Notes: generated from the sequence alone by a model not told the origin. A stretch of 64,000 bases of DNA from Pseudoscleropodium purum (GCA_963969395.1 OZ017795.1:27943063-28007062); one strand, 5' to 3'. Shown: positions 27,615-39,579, counted from the first letter of the stretch. Program-made: numbers and translations.

Positions 27615-27990
27615 AGTCTTTTTTCAATTTGGCAAACTTTGGAGTCCATTCTCACATAGTAGAATAAATTTTTTTTTTAAACTTAGAACTGATAAAAGTT
27701 GTATATTCAAGATACCTTTCACCTTCAAAAATTCTTTTGTGGTTTTGATCCTTCAATCAAAAGTTATAGACAAAAATCAAAGAGGGGTAGTTAGGAACAT
27801 TTATTTTAACATTTTCAAACATCCTCTCTGATTTTTGTCCATAACTTTTTATTGGAGACTCGAAATCACAAACGTATTTTTGGAGGTGAAAGTTAGTTTG
27901 AATTTACAACTTTTCTTAGTTTTAAATTGTTTGAAAAAATGTATTCTACTATAACTAAATGACCTCTGAAGTTTGCTGAAAATACAAAAC
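27615..27990. mobile_element. Fold-back element with ~170-bp arms
   Basis: The arm 27615-27785 is an imperfect reverse complement of 27822-27990. TTCAAAAATTCTTTTGTGG and TTATAGACAAAAATCA pair with sequences in the right arm, and GTAGAATAAATTTTTTTTT pairs with AAAAAATGTATTCTAC. The loop is about 36 bases. It has no coding capacity. It may be a fold-back MITE or a long hairpin precursor; no target duplication was found. Confidence 0.75.
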
Positions 27991-28044
27991 ATATGAAAAA
28001 AGAATGAAAAAACTAAATATATAAAATTCTAGTTCTTGTGTGCT

Positions 28045-28290
28045 CACTTAAGTATTTAGGTGGTTTAGTGGTTGGAACCTTGGACCTTCAAACATGGGGT
28101 TCAAGGTTCGAATCCCCTTGGAGGCACCCATCCGCATAGCAAGTTGCCTAGGTTGTTGCCTGAGCCAGATTTGAGTTGAAATTCTGTTGTTTTGGTCATG
28201 AGTTTTTTAATTATGTTCCCAATATTGCTAGTTGCTGTCAAGCCAACAATCACCAAAAATTTTCTTTTAAAGCTTGGTCCTAAAATGCAA
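28045..28290 (+). mobile_element. tRNA-derived SINE-like unit with Pol III A and B boxes
   Basis: TGGTTTAGTGG (28061-28071) fits the A-box consensus and GGTTCGAATCC (28105-28115) fits the B-box, 44 bases apart as in tRNA genes and tRNA-derived SINEs. A proper tRNA cloverleaf with paired acceptor ends was not found, and the sequence after the B box is unlike a tRNA tail. The right-hand limit is a guess. Confidence 0.55.
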
Positions 28291-28299
28291 AAAAATGTC

Positions 28300-29755
28300 T
28301 AAAAAATTTTTTTTTACAAAAAAGAAATAAAAATTAACGACGTGGCACTCTCATGACCGTGTCCAATTTGCATTCCTGCAATGGTTTTGACGTTGCCAGG
28401 GCCTAATAACTTGTAGTCTTCTAGAGACCCCAAATTTCTTCTAATGGTTTCATCCATAACATTTTAATCAACACATATTTTCATTCATTTGTTTTTACTA
28501 AATCCTTATTATATCTAAAAATCTTCTCAATGAAACCTTTTAGGTGTTGTTGTATTACCATAGGCTCTACTCTACTATTATATGAACACAAATTCAAAGT
28601 ATTCAAATTTCCTAGATATAGTAAATAGTTTAACAATGGAAAAATTTAAATCTTTGATTGATTTTTATAGTTTTTATAAAGTAGAGTCACATTGTAAAGA
28701 CCCTTCAATATTCTCTACAAGGTATTATGCTTGTGCATTCAACAATATGCATTGTTATTTTCCTAGAAGCTTCTAATTTGATGAAAATGACTTTGAAGAG
28801 GATGAATGCTACTTAGAAGTAGTGTCCTACGAGAAAAGGTTAATTCCTAAAGTATCATGACTAAATTTCATAGTAATTTTTCTAAGTGTCATTTTTATTG
28901 CAAAGTGTCAAAATGAAAAAAAAAATGGATATTTTATTCATTCACTTGTAAAATCTTGTTGTAAATCACCATAAAATGGTGTGAAAAGTATTTCAAAAAA
29001 GTTTGACATATGGATTGGGATAAATTAATATTTAAAGTGAAAAAAATTAAGGATTTTGCTCACTATTCAATAAAGTCAGTATGATCAATAGCCTTTGCAA
29101 ACCATGATAATTCTTTGAAATGTGATACTTTTTTCATTCAATACAAACTTGAAGTCTATACTCATTATATTTTTATATCCTATACACAAGAGCATTTTTT
29201 TTTATTACTATATGTCAATGATTAATGATTACTAGTAACTTCCAATATTGTAAGGCAATATGTGAAAATGAACCTAATTCACTATACAAAGTTATTCCAT
29301 CACACTAAAATTTGTATTTAGTGTCATATAGAATATTGTCTTGTAGATATCTTTATTAGTGGCACTAATTGTCAATATCTTTACTATAAATGTATCATTC
29401 AAATCCACTTATATATTATAGTATTCACAATATTTACAATAGAAGTAACAAAATATTAAACTAAATTAATTATAAAAATTAACAATCTATTGAAATATTA
29501 ATTGAATTTTACAATTCTTCACATTAAATTTAGTGCCAATAACACTTTATCTTTTTTAGTATACTGAATATTGAGTGTAACAATCAAATTTAGCAAAGTC
29601 ACTTTATTTTAAGTTAGACAAGATGAAATATTATAAAATTATACTTTTGTCCTCAAATATTGAAGTATGTGTTACTTTATTTTGTGCCTTCACTAATTTC
29701 AACCCTAAACTCTTTTTTTGTGACTTCTTTGCACTTCCCACCTACAAAATCTATA
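28300..29755. other. Gene-less AT-rich stretch
   Basis: No supportable gene, repeat unit or RNA gene seen. A 64-codon open frame near 28582 shows no recognisable motif. Confidence 0.5.
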
Positions 29756-29758
29756 CCT

Positions 29759-30652
29759 TTAACCTCTAAATGTTGAAACTATATTCTTTTTGGCAACATA
29801 GTGATTTTCGGTAGCTCACTACGAACGGATTTTTTTCTTAAAAATTTTCACACAATATGTGTTTGAGGAGTAGTTTTAAGGCCCCAAATTTTTTTATAAC
29901 TTTTGACTATATGGTTAAAAAGTTATTGTATAATATGCAATTTTCAATGCTTGGCATGTAACCCACAAATTTCTTTAAAAATCACTTTTCTTTTAAATAA
30001 AAAATTGAAATTGATTTTCTAGATTTAAAAATACAAGGAAAGCTTTGAATCATTTCATTTTGATCAATGAAATGAAAGTTATGAGGAGTTTTAGTTTGTG
30101 GGCAAGTATGAATTCTCTACTTTAAAATTAACTTTGAAGTCTTTTATTGAACTCAATTTTCAATGTTTTTTGAAAAAAAATAAAATCGTAGAATGTATAT
30201 TGTTTATTAAAACATTACAACCATAGGGATTGACATTTTTCAATTCCATAACTAAATCTTTAACAATTTAGTATTTTGAACTATTTTTTACTTCTTTCTA
30301 TTTACTATCTTTTTCCTATATGTTGTACAATTTCAAATGATCTATAAATTTTTGAGTATGTAGCCAACTTGCCTCGAAGAATGAATCCAGGAAAGCACCA
30401 CCATTTTAGACATTTGTTCATGCAAATGCAACCTTGTAAAATATAGCTGCCCAGTTTTTCTCAAGGCCCCCCAAAAGATATTTCACTTCAAATGCTAATA
30501 TCTTGTAGTCTACATGACAAAAAAATTTGAAATTTTTTCCACATCTCACCAAACCAAATTACTACAAGATCGTATAGTTATATTTGTCCAAAAATATTTT
30601 TTTTTCTAAAATTTGGTGCTTGCACTAGAAATGGCAATCAGTTAGGGATTAA
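29759..30652. mobile_element. TTAA-flanked TIR element, copy 2
   Basis: TTAA (29759-29762) is followed by CCTCTAAATG. The other end is CAGTTAGGGA followed by TTAA (30649-30652). The interior of 886 bp runs collinear with copy 1 over most of its length (TTGATTTTCTAGATTTA, GATCAATGA, TTTATTGAA, ATATGTTGTACAATT). Confidence 0.75.
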
Positions 30653-30999
30653 ATTAGGTTCATTAGATGAAATTTGGAAGTGTAGAAGCCCGTGAGTTCT
30701 CAAGCCACAAGAACAAGAGGATTATACTGTTGTAGTGATACTACAATAGTGTAATATAGCCGAGTCCCTACCACATCATTTAATAATTTTATGAAATTCT
30801 TCTTTTTATTATTCTTGATAGCCATCCATTGTTTTACTAGTAGGGGAACAATAAGGGTAACCATTCTGAAACGAACCTTTTTACCATCAAATTTCATCTA
30901 AAAGTTTGTTTTATTTTATTTGTTTGATATGCTAAGATCTCAAAAACTGTAAAGCCTCTATCGATGTATTTAGCAATGCTCAAAAGCTCTTTGCAATGA

Positions 31000-33060
31000 G
31001 GAGTGCTCCATAGACTTTGTTTCATGGTATTTGAACTTATGATGTAAAAGTTATTGAATTTCAAAATTTTAATGTATTAAAAAATGAGAAAATTACTTTT
31101 ACTTTTATTTTGGTTGTGGCAATGGAACAAGGTACACTAGTCCTGAATTAGGTTGTTTGTTTTGTTCATTTGTTTTGTTCATTACATTGATGTTTTTGTG
31201 ATCATGTGTCCTCTAGACATGTTTTTGATATTGTAAGAAAGCCTTCAACAAGGAGGGTGCACGGGCTTTGTTTCATTGTGTTTGGACATATGGTGTGAAA
31301 GTTATAGATTTTTGAATTATTTTTTAATCTTTAAATATGCCAAATTATGTATCTTTTGGACTGTGTGTTAATTAGCAATGTTTTTGGTACCATCAAAAAG
31401 CCCTCATTGAAGAGGAATGCATGGAATTTGTTTCATAGCATTTGGACATATGGTGTAATAGGTTTGGAAATTATTTTTAGATTTAAAAATGTGCTAAATT
31501 ATGTATCTTTTTTATTGTGTGTCAATTGGTCTTGTTTTGGAAAGCCCTTAACAAGGAGGGATGCATCAACTTTATTTCATAACATTTGAACTTATGGTGT
31601 GAAAATTGTAGTTTTTTGAGTTATTTTTGGATCTTAACCTCTAAAGTCCCATTATTCCCTCGGAGGACAAATCAGATTTTGAGCAAGTTCTTGAGACCTC
31701 AATTTTTGGTGAATTGTTTTGAAACTTTATTGTAAGATAGAAAAAATGAATATCTACATGGAAATATAATTTTTTATTTCAATTGGTGCCTGGGAGCAAA
31801 AGTTATACCACAAAAAGCTTGAAATTGAACTCGGCAGGCAGCACAAAAAAAATTGCAAAAAAGCAAAATAAATTAAAAAAAACTTTCCCTTAAATGTTTT
31901 ATTTTTGTCTATATGTGAAGCTTTGATTTGTTCTATTTGGACTAATAATGAGAAAATTAAGGACAATCTTGTTTTTGGGGCAATTTCAGCATCTTCTTGA
32001 AAAAATAACTTATAGGATTCATTTCTGAATACAATTTTCACAATTTTCCACAATTTTTTTTGAGAATGTTGTGTTTGCTTGCTAAAACAATCTCATGGTT
32101 GGGATTATTTTTTTTCAATCCCATCTTGGAGTTATTAACAATTTAGTTTTTTTTCCAATCTTGGACTTACTTCTACTTAGAATTTTTTTAAAGATTGAAA
32201 ATCAAGTTTAAGAAAAAAAAAAAAATTCCTAGACTTTCAACTCAGTTCTTCAACATAAATTTTTTTTAATTCAAAGTCTATAGTGAATAAAAAAATTCCA
32301 CAATTGGTGGTCAAAGTCATCTAAAATTGCAAGTCAATGTTCACAAAAACTTTCTTTTTCAAGTTTGAATGCTAATATCTTCCAATCTATATTGTCAAAC
32401 TTCATGAAATTTTTACCATATGAGCTAAAACAAGTGAAGTATGAGATCCCATAGTTAGATTCTAAAAAAACGATTTTTTTTTGTTTTCTTGGATGAACGT
32501 AGCAAAAATGGTAGTTTTGAGTGTTTTTTAACAAAAAAATGGCGTTGGGATTTCAGGGGTTAAAATATACTAAATTATGTATCTTTTGGATTGTGTGTCA
32601 ATTGGTCATGTTTTTGGTACCATCAAAAAGCTGTCAATGAGGAAGGATGCATGGAATTTTTTTCATAGCATTTGAACATATGGTGTGAAAGTTATAGGTT
32701 TTGAATTATTTTTGGATTTTAAATTATGCTAAATTATATATGTTTTTGACAATGTGGCAATTGGTCATGTTTTTGGTTTCATCAGAAAGCCCTTGACAAG
32801 AAGGGATGCATGGGCTTTATTTCATGGCATTTGAACTAACGGTGTGAAAGTTATAGATTTTTGAATTATTTTTGTATCTTAAAATATGCTAAATTATGTA
32901 TCTTTTTGACCGTGGTGTTTAATTGGTGATGTTCTTAGTACCATCAAAAAGATCTTTAAGAAGAAGGGTGCACGAACTTTGTTCCATGGCATTTGGACCC
33001 ATATTGTGAAAGTTATATATTTTCAAATTATTTTTGGATTTTATTGGATTTTAAATTATG
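31000..33060 (+). repeat. ~160-bp satellite array, interrupted by a transposon
   Basis: About seven units on the two sides of the insertion at 31634-32563. The GGTGTGAAAGTTATAG-like word recurs near 31038, 31291, 31452, 31596, 32681, 32841 and 33003. Other shared words are GCTAAATTATGTATCTTTT, GGTACCATCAAAAAG and ATGCATGG(A/G). Spacings are 144-162 bp, apart from one double unit and the insertion. Confidence 0.85.
31634..32563. mobile_element. TTAA-flanked TIR element, copy 3, inserted in the satellite
   Basis: TTAA (31634-31637) is followed by CCTCTAAAGTCCC. The far end is GGGATTTCAGGGG followed by TTAA (32560-32563). The 922-bp interior is a diverged relative of copies 1 and 2 (TTTGAATGCTAATATCTTCCAA, GATCCCATAGTTAGAT). 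Removing the element and one TTAA leaves ATCTTAAAATATACTAA, which matches the intact satellite unit around 32876-32892 apart from one base, so the duplicated target is TTAA. Confidence 0.85.
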
Positions 33061-33229
33061 CTAAATTTATTTTATGGATCTTTTGCCCTTACTCTTTGGA
33101 CTTATACTTTAATTATCTTTTATATTACATTAAATTTTACTTTAAATTAACTTTTAGGAGAATATATATAAAGAAATTAAGAGTTACATCGCCACTTTGG
33201 CACTTCGTAAAAAATGAAATTAAAAGCCC

Positions 33230-34441
33230 TTGTGTAAATAATAACTTCATCTTCGTTCCCAAGTTTTCGAATTTAGGGTTCCGCCAAATTCGAAGCTCCG
33301 CGACGACTTCGGAATCGCAATCGCAGGGACCACTGCCAACACTTGTCAACTCTTAATCCCATCCACCGGCCAACTCATTCTCAAGGCCGTAAACCTCAAG
33401 GTATTCTCGAATCGCCGAATATTTCTCCTTTTTTTTCTAATTCGTGTTTTTCAGACGAATCGATCGTTAGTTGTAACTCTGTAACTTAGCGAAATCGGAG
33501 GTAGCTAAAGGTAGGCAGAGGCATCTGGAATTTGTGACAATAGTAGTCAACAAGACAGAGAGGACAACAGAAATAGGAAAAGCATGATCGCCGAAGATCG
33601 CGTGAGGGAAAGGTTTGGACGGATGCTCGCCGTTCTTATCCCGTCAGCTGCGAGGTGGCAGCTGCGGAGGTCTGGATTACTGGATTAGCGTGATGAGGCG
33701 GGTTATTCTGTGGGGCCACACTATTGTCACTTTTCGATTAGGTAGCTGACGATACTTTCCGAATTGATCGGTTTCGTTTCCACTTCGGGAGCTAGCTTCC
33801 ACGATCATTATCTGTAGAATTATCGGGTTCTTGTATTCTCACATTTTGGAAGTGATTTAAAGCTTTGGATCGGTCCTGTAGTACGGATTGTTTGATAGGC
33901 GTCGTTGGAGTGGCGATCATGTAATTTGTGTGCTTATTAGGAAATTGGTCGTTCGGAAATGCGTGTTTTTGTTGTAGTCGCAACACATATGTGTGAATTA
34001 CGTTGCGTGCTTATCGGCTGTATTTTAATTGGCGTGTATTGGACAACAGCGGTGAAGTGACGAAGAAACCGGGTTTTTTGGTACTTAGGGTTTGAATCTG
34101 GCGATCTTTATTGAGGAATTCAAGAACGCCGGTCACGTTGCTTGACTTTGCGATGCTCTCGTGTGGGGGCTGAGTAGGAGGTAGGCGATTTTGACCATGG
34201 AATTTCCAAGCGAGTGAAGATTTCAACATTTTTTGCGTCGTTTACCTACTTTATAATTTTTTGTGGAACCGGAGATGCGAATTCCTGGCTTCGCTAGAAG
34301 TGCCCGGGATTGGAGCTGCGACGAAGAGGGAGAGCTTTTCGAGGATGATCAGTGTTAGGAATTAAACGATTTTAACTTCTTCTTCGGACATGTAGTGTTA
34401 GGGCAGAGAGGAGAACGCAGATTTGAGTGTAGTTTTAGGCG
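33230..34441 (+). promoter_or_regulatory. Upstream region and leader of the SDP1-like gene
   Basis: Base composition shifts from AT-rich to balanced at about 33230, ahead of the start codon at 34442. A plausible untranslated exon ends at CCTCAAG/GTATTC (33400), and a plausible acceptor is GTTTTAG at 34432-34438, giving a leader intron of about 1 kb; this is inference. There are several short upstream AUGs. An in-frame TAG lies two codons before the start. Confidence 0.4.
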
Positions 34442-37400
34442 ATGGATTACAGCGATGATGCCGACGCAGCACTCGAGCATTTCGGCATCGGGGCGCTGAC
34501 ACTTGCTCAGAGAGTGGTGGCGTTCCGCGTGCTGTTTTGTCGATGGCTCAAAGAGTTCCGGATTGTGATTGCGAAGCGGGCGGAGCGGGTGTGGAAGGTA
34601 TGGAAACGGGCGTTGTACGTTTTGTTTCGTGGTGTCTCCTCATGGTTGAATCCGCGAAGCCCTAGTGTCATCTTGTTAGCCGCCGTCGTGGCGACGATGC
34701 TGTTGCGAAGGGCCAAGTTAGGCTCTCAGCGAGCCGAGCGTGCGTACAAGCGAAAGTTCTGGTCCAATTTGATGAAGACGGCTTTGACGTATGAGGAGTG
34801 GGCGCACGCGGCGCGGATGCTGGAGAAGGAGGACATCCGAAGGAAGGATTCGGACTTGTACGATGAGGCGCTGGTAATGTCAAAGCTCAATGAGCTTCGA
34901 CTGCGTCGTTTGGAAGGGGGCGTGGAGGACATTCTTTTCTGCATTCGCGCTGATTTGGTGAGAAACCTGGGAAATATGTGTAATCCTGAGCTTCACAAAG
35001 GCCGCTTGCAAACACCCCACCTCATCCAGGAGTACATCAACGAAGTGAGGTAGGCATTCTTCTCTTCATACAGATCTTTCTCTTTGACTGTTAGAAGATA
35101 GTATTTGCGTCGCTTTTAGGCATTTTAATCACTACAGTATTTAGGAGTGTGGTATTCAGGAGATTAGTGTAGGGATGTGGAGAGATCACTTCAGGTACAA
35201 GAACCGAACTCTGTTGGGATCAAATTTTATATAAACACTAGGTATGAATTTCTTATTCTATTTCTAAATGGCAGGCTGTAGACCACTATACAGTAGACAA
35301 CCCAATTTACATTCGAAGGTCTGGCCATAGACATTTAGCCAAGTCATGCTTACCCCAGTTACTAGTAAGCCCAAACGAGTGTACGAATAGAAGAGTGACT
35401 GTTGGTGACAGGGTTCAGTATAGGAGACGGGACCACAATGTTTTAACTTCTTATGCAATCATTCAAACTGGGAGTTTGTAGACCACTATTGAAGGGACTC
35501 TGGACAACGCCATTTTCCATTCAAAGATGAGTGACTATAGACATTATTAGCCAATTCATGCGTACGCCGAACCTGCTAATTGCAGGCCAACCGAGTGTAT
35601 TGCATAGAGATGAGTTGGTGTTGATAACAGGGGTCATGCGATAGGAGACGGGTTCAGGTCTCAAATGGTTTTAGTATCCTCTACCCTAAATTGCAGCTCT
35701 AATCTTCGTCATGCTTTTCTTCAGATATCACCTTCGAGCTGTATGCGGGAGCGACTCCGATAGCTTCACACTTGATGAGAAAATAGCATTTATTCACGAA
35801 ACCCGCCATGGATTTGGTCGTACTGCGCTTCTACTCAGTGGCGGAGCAGCTCTCGGGGCTTTTCATCTCGGGGTTGTGAGAACATTGATCGAGCATCGTT
35901 TGCTTCCACGCGTGATTGCGGGTGCTAGCGTAGGATCCATCATATGTTCGTTTGCTGCTACGCGCACGTGGTCGGAGCTTCAGAACTTCTTTGATGACCC
36001 CATGCCTCCAATCCATTTTTTCGAGAACATGGGAAGCATTTTTGCGACCGCGCACAGACTTCTGACTCGGGGCGCTGTGCACGAAATTGGTATGTTGCAA
36101 AGAAAGATGCGGCAGCTCATCGGGGATTTGACATTCCAGGAGGCTTACGATCTTTCCGGTCGGGTGCTGGGAATCTCTGTATGCTCTCCGAGAAGGCTTG
36201 AGCCTCCGAGGTGTTTGAACTATTTGACTTCCCCTCATGTCGTCATTTGGAGCGCCGTCACTGCTTCTTGTGCATTTCCGGGACTGTTTGAAGCTCAAGA
36301 GCTGATGGCGAAAGATCGTACTGGTCATCTTGTCCCCTATCACTCGCCACCGCAGGTGAGTATCCTTTCACTTCTTGCGTTCTGTTTAAACTTATATTGA
36401 TCATAAATGCAATTGGGTAATTATTAAAACATCAATATCAATACGTGTTGAGACGTCGTTCGTGTGATATATCATGACATTTGGAAAAACAAAATATGCG
36501 TGTCCTATATACGACAATGACGTTGTGATGCTAATGGTTTGCTGCTCTAGGTTGGCCCGGAGGACAAGGATTTGGAAAAAGGCATTGGGAGGCGACGATG
36601 GCGAGACGGTAGTCTTGAGAGTGACTTACCGATGATGCAGCTGAAGGAACTGTTCAATGTGAACCATTTCATTGTTAGCCAGGCGAACCCCCATATTGCT
36701 CCCTTTTTGAGGTTCAAGGATTTTGTTCGTGCGTATGGAGGAGACTTCGCTGCAAAAGTAAGCACCCGTAAATCTTATGCATACAAAATCTTGAGCCGGA
36801 CGTTGCCGACTTTTGATTAGGAAATGGCTAATTCACAATAGAGTCGCCCTGCTCATTTGTTATGCATGATTGAACATGAGGCACTACATTTTGGGGTACG
36901 GATGAAAGATTGAACTGGTTGAATTGATAGAATTCCTTGCCATTGTCAATGTGAGGCAATTCTATCGCTTTTGGGTCGTTTGACATACCTGAACACTTAC
37001 CAGTGGAAATGAATTATATGTTTGCGTACAGCTGGCACACTTGTCGGAGATGGAGGTAAAGCATCGGTGCAAGCAGGTGATGGAGATGGGGTTTGAGGTT
37101 TTTGGATTGGCCAAGCTCTTTGCACAAGATTGGGAAGGGGATGTCACTATTGTTATGCCGGCTACTTTTGCCCAGGTAAGCATGTTTCTATGGGAATACG
37201 GATGTCCAGTCAAGGTAGAGGATACTATTTGCGCCTCTCTTAGTGCATTTTAACATGTAGGAGTGTGGGTTTGGGGAGATGTATGGAGCCATGGAGAGAT
37301 TTTTGGGTATAAGAACCAAATAATTTGAAATTATATTTTTATCACTGTATGAATTTCTTGTGCAATTTCGAAGGGATGTGTTGACCACCGTATGTGACGG

Positions 37401-38832
37401 CGAACATCTGCATATCCATTCTATGATCAGTGGCCAGATATACTCAGCCAACTCATGTTTACACCATTTGTTAAATAGCCCAATCAGGTGTATGAATAGA
37501 GAAATTTGCATTTGCCCTGACAGTGATCGGTATAATAGGAGACAGTATTAGATCTTTCTCGATTTTTGTATCCACTCGCTCATATTGGTTCTTGCGTCTA
37601 TCATGCCCTTAGCCCTGCCTTCTATAATTTTCTAATTAGCAATGCTGTTACCAGGCTTTCCTTGCGTTAAATGATTTTTCAAGCTATCATTGACACAAAT
37701 ATGTAACCTTCTGTCCTTGGAACAGTTTGCCAGGATCATCACGAACCCGACACCCACAGATCTTCGCAAGGCAGTAATGCAAGGCCGGCGCAGAACATGG
37801 GCGAAGCTTTCAGCCATTCAGGCCAACTGTGGCATTGAGCTAATGTTGGACGAGTGTGTCTCCGAGCTCAACCGTCGACGAAAGGCGCTGCGCGAGATTG
37901 AGCGAAGCAGTGTACTACAGAGTCATGGCGGTAACATGGGACGGAGGCGCATACCTTCATGGAATCACTTGGCCCGAGAGAATTCCTTCGGCTCTTTAGA
38001 TGATGCAGAGAATATGGATGGTGGGCAGCTTGGTGGTCCTTGGGGTGGGCCCTCCATGCGGACACTCAGGCCGGCACGCATTTCGCACGAGAGCAGTGAC
38101 AGTGATGACAATCTAGACTTGAGCCATAACTCGTGGACGCGTGCAGGCGGACCTCTCATGAGGACGGCATCGGCAGCCAAGTTTGTGATGTATTACGATG
38201 GCGACGTGGAATCGCTGCAAGCCCCCACGCCCACCACTACCCCTCAGGATCTGCAACCCAAGGGTCATGAAAGTGGAGATGAATCAGACGCGAACAGTGT
38301 TCCCACACCCATCCTGTATCGGCCCGGGAGTGGGGAGTCCCGAAGTGGCAACCGTAAGAACAAGATATGGGTTAAAGTTGGCAATAACAACACATTGGGG
38401 AGTACCGACACCAGAAGTGAAGAGAATTGCCCATCCTCACCTGATGACAAAGAATTTGGATTCTCAATTCGGCATCCAACCATGCGCAAATCGGCGAGTG
38501 CTTTCCTAGAAAGACTGTCGGCTTCAGATGGCGATATCTTACCTGAAAAAATTAGACAAAGTCCCAGATGCCACAGCACTCCTGCGTGTATATGTTCAAG
38601 GAATACTCCTTGTGAATGCATGGAGCCAGAGTCCTTCCTTGCAGGTAAAGCTGCACCCAAGGGTTTGAACTGGCAAGAGAACATTAACACAGAGATGAGT
38701 GATGTGGGAAGCGCAGAAATTAGCATGAGGGAAGCTCTGAAAGCCACTTCGCCTCAGAAACAGTTTGAAGGTTTGCAAGGTCGTGCATTGGAACGAGGAG
38801 CCTTCGGTTCTTTTGTGAACCAGGAGACATAG
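34442..38832 (+). CDS. SDP1: SDP1-like patatin-domain triacylglycerol lipase, five coding exons
   Basis: Coding exons: 34442-35049, 35725-36355, 36551-36757, 37032-37175 and 37726-38832. Spliced length 2697 nt, 898 aa (Arabidopsis SDP1 is about 825). The N-terminal region has a hydrophobic segment near residues 74-88 and the conserved [13 protein letters not shown] block (DUF3336 region). The patatin core has the glycine-rich oxyanion loop [12 protein letters not shown] (about 241-252), the nucleophile motif GASVG with Ser271, and the DGS motif with Asp432 of the Ser-Asp dyad. MEVKHRC and [17 protein letters not shown] follow in exon 4. The C-terminal ~280 residues are Ser/Asp-rich and poorly conserved. 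In plants this enzyme hydrolyses stored triacylglycerol at oil bodies to feed beta-oxidation; that role is taken from the family. All catalytic motifs are present and no break is seen. Confidence 0.95.
35093..35675 (+). repeat. Intronic repeat element in SDP1 intron 1 (with internal duplication)
   Basis: This segment shares a long collinear similarity with intron 4 (37214-37560): ATTTGCG, TAGGAGTGTGG, GGTA(C/T)AAGAACC, ATGAATTTCTT, GACCAC(T/C), AGCCAA(G/C)TCATG, GAGTGTA/GGTGTA, ATAGGAGAC. Within intron 1 the right-hand ~190 bp (GTAGACCACTAT to ATAGGAGACGGG) is present twice, starting near 35276 and 35477. Confidence 0.8.
37214..37560 (+). repeat. Intronic repeat element in SDP1 intron 4
   Basis: Single copy of the element found in intron 1, same orientation and same order of words, ending ATAGGAGACAGTATTAG. 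It is non-coding. Open frames read through it on the minus strand are not genes. No terminal repeats are evident. Confidence 0.8.
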
Positions 38833-39360
38833 TGGTGGTGTAGGAGAATCGAAGGAAGCTGTGGCTTTGATAGCATGTGTCCTTTATTACAGTGTGGCAA
38901 GCTTTCGCATGTCCACATGATTGGGCTTGAATGTGGTCGCCCGATCCTCTCCCGAAAACACACGCTTGTGTTGTGACAAATTAGAATGGACTTTTCTGAA
39001 GCATATGGGAGCATGCTTGAAAGATACGAATCATTGACACTGGGCGAGCTGGAGTGAGGCTGACGAAGAAGGTAGCATGGTGACTGGCAACTGCATCGTT
39101 CTTCTGTGGAGATGTTTTCGTAAGGTTAAGTCACAGCTTCTTGAGCTCCACTCGTAGATTATATAAAGAGAAATTGGGTTAAATTGAGGTAAGAGGGTTG
39201 TTATCTTGGTAGCCCTTATTCCCTGTGGCTATGTACTGTACATTATTTGGGAAAGGTTCTAGCAGACCACCTTTTATGTTGCAATAGAATGGCAAATTCG
39301 AGAATTCACACATATTTTGGTCTACTCATTTTTCAAGAAAAGTACAAATTATAGGCTGTC
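38833..39360 (+). other. 3' flank and likely 3' untranslated region of the SDP1-like gene
   Basis: Balanced composition continues for about 300-400 bp after the TAG stop and then drops to AT-rich. ATTATATAAAG near 39158 could belong to a polyadenylation region. No further coding exon recognised. Confidence 0.4.
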
Positions 39361-39369
39361 AATAGAAAA

Positions 39370-39575
39370 TTGTATAACTAGGCAATGGTCCTCCCCATGC
39401 TTGAAAGGTATTAGGACTTCCTAGATGCTTGTGAGAGACTTGTTAGTGAATGCAAGGATTGGGGTTGGCTTAGGAGCCATGGAGCCATATAACACAATTT
39501 TGTTCATTGTGAGGGTCCCTTTTTCAAGGATGCAAAAGGAACCCCTCGCCTCATTGGTAAATAATGTTATGAAGG
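39370..39575 (+). repeat. Dispersed repeat family C, partial copy
   Basis: GTATAACTAGGCAATGGTCC to GGTAAATAATGTTATG, in the same order as the units at 14992-15705, with a shortened middle (TGCAAGGATTGGGGTTGGCT) like that of the 7957 copy. Confidence 0.65.
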
Positions 39576-39579
39576 TAAA

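Noticed and set aside
28061..28130. tRNA gene
   Set aside because: A and B boxes are present, but I could not form an acceptor stem or a normal 3' end.
30700..30897. Minus-strand frame starting MKFDGKK, slightly like a copia gag start
   Set aside because: The resemblance is limited to a few residues and no copia domains follow.
31000..33060. CRISPR-like or coding interpretation of the regular repeats
   Set aside because: Units are adjacent ~160-bp satellite copies without unique spacers, in a eukaryotic genome.
35831..36343. 170-codon minus-strand frame
   Set aside because: Antisense to the patatin core of the SDP1-like gene, whose plus-strand motifs are unmistakable.
38265..38747. 160-codon minus-strand frame
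   Set aside because: Antisense to the last exon of the SDP1-like gene; no recognisable motif.
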